Notes under the pieces: generated by a model
The model's input: only the letters and a program-made list of their open reading frames with translations
Database searches by the model: none
Told to the model about the DNA's origin: nothing
Source: Williamsia muralis NBRC 105860
Lineage (GTDB): Bacteria > Actinomycetota > Actinomycetes > Mycobacteriales > Mycobacteriaceae
Reading direction: 5' to 3'
NCBI RefSeq assembly: GCF_001598915.1
Contig: NZ_BDAP01000008.1
Coordinates: 1-64,000 of the forward strand
Length of the DNA stretch: 64,000 nucleotides
Translations under genes and position numbers: made by a program
In this document: piece after piece, positions 63,824 through 64,000 of the stretch
How the letters are laid out: the number at the start of each line of letters is the position of its first letter
Position numbering within the stretch: the first letter of the stretch is position 1

Positions 63824-64000
63824 CCCGGCGACCACTAAGGAAGGTTCTGGCCCTGCCTGCGGGCCCAATCCCGGATCCCCTGCGTCTGCTCGTCCGCTGC
63901 AGGCCGTTGGCGTTGGCGGTCGGCGGCCCCGGGCGTTCCTGGCCTGTTGACGACCTCGACGACCGTAAAGGTGGCAGCGCGCAAAAGCTGTGGGGTCAGG

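Overview
GC-rich DNA from an actinobacterium, most likely of the order Mycobacteriales (Gordonia, Rhodococcus, Williamsia or Mycobacterium type). Pointers are a mycothiol-dependent Rv2466c-type oxidoreductase, CmtR-type and CsoR-type metal sensors, GAF-ANTAR regulators, DUF3263 and DUF3558 proteins, a CopD-CtaG fusion and an MMPL exporter. There are no rRNA, tRNA, replication or housekeeping operons. The content is accessory and rich in decayed genes, as in a large plasmid or a chromosomal island.

The main feature is a family of 13 dispersed intergenic repeats between 3.7 and 48.1 kb, labelled A to L plus E2, all in the same orientation. Each is centred on a dif-like core: an ACTTGACATAA arm, a spacer of about 6 bp and a TTATCGGCGTA arm. 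On the reverse strand this closely matches the actinobacterial chromosomal dif site as I remember it. The best copies (C, E, I) extend to 80-125 bp with inverted repeats on both sides of the core. The sites separate functional blocks, so the region reads as an array of Xer-type cassettes comparable to pdif modules of Acinetobacter plasmids, but with larger sites in direct orientation.

Blocks between sites. Before A: a DUF726 hydrolase. A-B: a methyltransferase remnant, a PIN-GNAT-PUA fusion, an ASCH protein and an HTH protein. B-C: small hypotheticals and remnants. C-D: an ABC exporter divergent from a two-component system. E-E2: a one-gene DUF4267-like cassette. E2-F: a lipoprotein. F-G: an ATPase, a thioredoxin-like protein, a VOC protein and a metal-response cluster (cmtR, cadA remnant, methyltransferase, cyclase-YHS, lspA, copD-ctaG), ending in a second, frameshifted DUF4267 copy. 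G-H: a hypothetical and a RAMA-domain protein. H-I: a GmrSD-like type IV restriction protein and a GAF-ANTAR gene. I-J: four more GAF-ANTAR genes or remnants. J-K: an esterase, membrane proteins, and a MarR/molybdopterin oxidoreductase/copper-storage cluster. K-L: truncated lrp and dehydratase, two tiny amphipathic peptides, lipoproteins and a nuclease-family protein.

Right of L are two broken arsC copies, a tetR/MFS/thioesterase/adenylate cyclase block and a decayed secreted HNH-Excalibur nuclease. From 55.6 to 63.5 kb a Tn554-like element with two tandem tyrosine recombinases has split an ATP-dependent DNA ligase gene. The adenylation half lies at 55.0-55.6 kb and the OB-fold half at 63.5-63.8 kb. 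Its cargo is a CsoR/CstR-family regulator with three operator palindromes controlling an MMPL exporter, DUF2892, DUF302 and an Rv2466c-type oxidoreductase. Because these recombinases sit in their own bounded element, I do not assign them to the dif-like array; host XerC/XerD are the likelier enzymes there.
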